DNA from: an uncultured Selenomonas sp.
GTDB taxonomy: Bacteria > Bacillota > Negativicutes > Selenomonadales > Selenomonadaceae
Reading direction: 5' to 3'
Assembly: GCA_947097535.1 (NCBI GenBank)
Contig: CAMURM010000095.1
Coordinates: 1-6,443, forward strand
Length of the DNA stretch: 6,443 nt
The notes beneath the pieces were generated by a model that saw only the letters and a program-made list of their open reading frames with translations, was not told the DNA's origin and searched no databases. Shown here piece after piece: positions 5,650 through 6,443 of this stretch; the first letter of the stretch is position 1; each line of letters begins with the position of its first letter. A program made the position numbers and the translations under genes.

Positions 5650-5838
5650 CTACTCGGCAGGCGTGTCTTGTAGCGCCAGAATTTCGGCTCGCGTCAAGCC
5701 GCTCGACTTCTCGATCACATCAAGGGGGACATGCAACGCGAACAAAGAACGCACCATATCGAGCATTCCCTCAGCACGACCCTCAGCACGACCCTCAGCA
5801 CGACCCTCAAGGCGTCCTTCCATACGTCCCTCTTCCAT
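5650..5838 (-). CDS. Possible intragenic short C-terminal Rpn protein (62 residues)
   Basis: An ATG at 5838, in frame with the Rpn gene, is preceded on the minus strand by GGAGAG (plus-strand 5845-5850) with a 6-nt spacer, a ribosome site as good as that of any full gene here. The product would be 62 residues: MEEGRMEGRLEG, the three RAEG repeats and the HTH-like tail. A second in-frame ATG at 5874, with AAGGGG (5883-5888) 8 nt upstream, would give 74 residues starting MCELMEKFGERK. E. coli rpn genes are known to make a short C-terminal protein from an internal start that inhibits the full-length nuclease. Use of either start here is inference only. Confidence 0.4.
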   Translation of the reverse strand: MEEGRMEGRLEGRAEGRAEGRAEGMLDMVRSLFALHVPLDVIEKSSGLTRAEILALQDTPAE

Positions 5839-6443
5839 CTTTCTCTCTCCAAATTTTTCCATCAATTCGCACATGGTATTCACCCCTTCTGCTTCCTTAA
5901 AGTAGTCTGCTCTTTTGGCAAGTTCTTTGTAATTCATCTCCTTTGGATTCTCACAGAAGAAATCTTGCATGAGTTTCCCAAGCGGTGTGTCGTCGCGGTT
6001 TGCCCCGTTGACATAAAGGATATGGGCGCCGTCATCAAAGGGGCGCTGAATCTCTTCTACGATCCTCTCCACATGATACAGCGGGAAGCCTGCCCCATAG
6101 ATGTCGTTCTCCGTGATGAAGATTACCCATGTTTCCGGAAGTGACGAAAAATACTCTCCTTTTGCCAGTTCCCGCGAATCCAGCATGCTGCTGTTGTAGC
6201 GCGCCCTGCGCGGGGCTGCACCTTCATTGGCACGCTGCACTTCACAATCGTAGAGTTTCCCCTCGCTGTCCTCTGCCAACACATCAAAGCGCACGCCGCG
6301 ACCATAGAGATTTTCCGCACTCCGCTGCGTGACGACATGCTTGACAATGAGATCGTCGCGTCCCAAAAAGATGCGCAGCAGGAGCTGTATTCCTTCGATA
6401 TAGTTGTCAAAACATACGTTGAAAAACGCATCATCGATCAAGC
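5650..6443 (-). CDS. Rpn-family PD-(D/E)XK nuclease, N-terminus beyond window edge
   Basis: This gene encodes at least 263 residues of an Rpn family recombination-promoting nuclease (also annotated as PD-(D/E)XK transposase, PDDEXK_2). Family members cut DNA, promote RecA-independent recombination and can act in phage defence. Numbering from the first visible codon, the active-site core is GVRFDVLAED (D53) followed by LYDCEVQ (E67, Q69), the D...ExQ form typical of the family. It is followed by the conserved RARYNSSMLDS segment (79-89) and WVIFITENDIYGAG (about 104-117). The C-terminal part is a charged linker rich in EGR/EGRAEG repeats and a short helical, HTH-like end (PLDVIEKSSGLTRAEILAL). 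The first in-frame codon is TTG at 6441, but relatives normally have some 10-30 residues before LIDDAFF, so the real start is outside the window. Two tandem terminators follow. Its lower GC content than the genes to its left hints at separate acquisition. Confidence 0.85.
   Translation of the reverse strand, partial: LIDDAFFNVCFDNYIEGIQLLLRIFLGRDDLIVKHVVTQRSAENLYGRGVRFDVLAEDSEGKLYDCEVQRANEGAAPRRARYNSSMLDSRELAKGEYFSSLPETWVIFITENDIYGAGFPLYHVERIVEEIQRPFDDGAHILYVNGANRDDTPLGKLMQDFFCENPKEMNYKELAKRADYFKEAEGVNTMCELMEKFGERKMEEGRMEGRLEGRAEGRAEGRAEGMLDMVRSLFALHVPLDVIEKSSGLTRAEILALQDTPAE
5769..5828 (-). repeat. 12-bp tandem repeat, three perfect plus two degenerate copies
   Basis: CCTCAGCACGAC occurs three times without change (5769-5780, 5781-5792, 5793-5804), followed by related units at 5805-5816 and 5817-5828. 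On the coding (minus) strand each perfect copy encodes RAEG. Because the unit is a multiple of three, copy-number change would alter the length of the linker without breaking the frame. Confidence 0.9.

Noticed and set aside
5769..5828. Short CRISPR-like repeat array
   Set aside because: The units are 12 bp, directly adjacent without spacers, and in frame within a protein-coding gene.

Overview
The window is GC-rich chromosomal DNA with strong G/C third-position bias, consensus-like TTGACA/TATAAT promoters, purine-rich GGAGG-type ribosome sites and many U-tailed hairpin terminators. Together with a soluble zinc-binding chemoreceptor, a TauE/SafE permease and an Rpn-family nuclease, this suggests a motile, low-oxygen Firmicute with a Gram-negative-like GC-rich genome, most like Selenomonas or a relative (Negativicutes). 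The taxon is an inference from gene content and style; no marker gene is present.

Layout. Positions 2-622 (+) hold the C-terminal three quarters or so of a TauE/SafE-type permease, closed by an intrinsic terminator (659-692). A near-consensus promoter (725-753) then drives a 135-residue coiled-coil protein (772-1179, +) built on five 7-residue repeats. A strong bidirectional terminator (1249-1293) separates it from a convergent soluble chemoreceptor with a C-terminal CZB zinc-binding domain (1311-2699, -). A 236-bp divergent gap follows.

Positions 2936-5396 (+) are the wreck of a restriction-modification locus. A DNA adenine methyltransferase stops right after its SAM-binding half and lacks the catalytic motif. 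A 41-codon scrap overlaps its stop. Then comes a GIY-YIG nuclease / SF2 helicase / methyltransferase-like protein that has lost the front half of its helicase (no Walker A or DEAH motif) and carries a frameshift at a run of seven A. Read together these look like a decaying phage-defence system. The GIY-YIG domain itself is still intact and in frame.

Positions 5397-5649 contain no gene but three hairpin terminators, one for the + strand and two in tandem for the - strand. The last gene (5650-6443, -) is an Rpn-family PD-(D/E)XK nuclease whose N-terminus lies beyond the window. It has a perfect 3 x 12-bp tandem repeat (RAEG) and, just upstream of it, two internal ATG codons with good Shine-Dalgarno sequences. 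These could make a short C-terminal protein like the intragenic inhibitors described for E. coli Rpn proteins. This is the best candidate in the window for an active, incompletely described system.

No tRNA, rRNA, CRISPR array or insertion sequence was seen.
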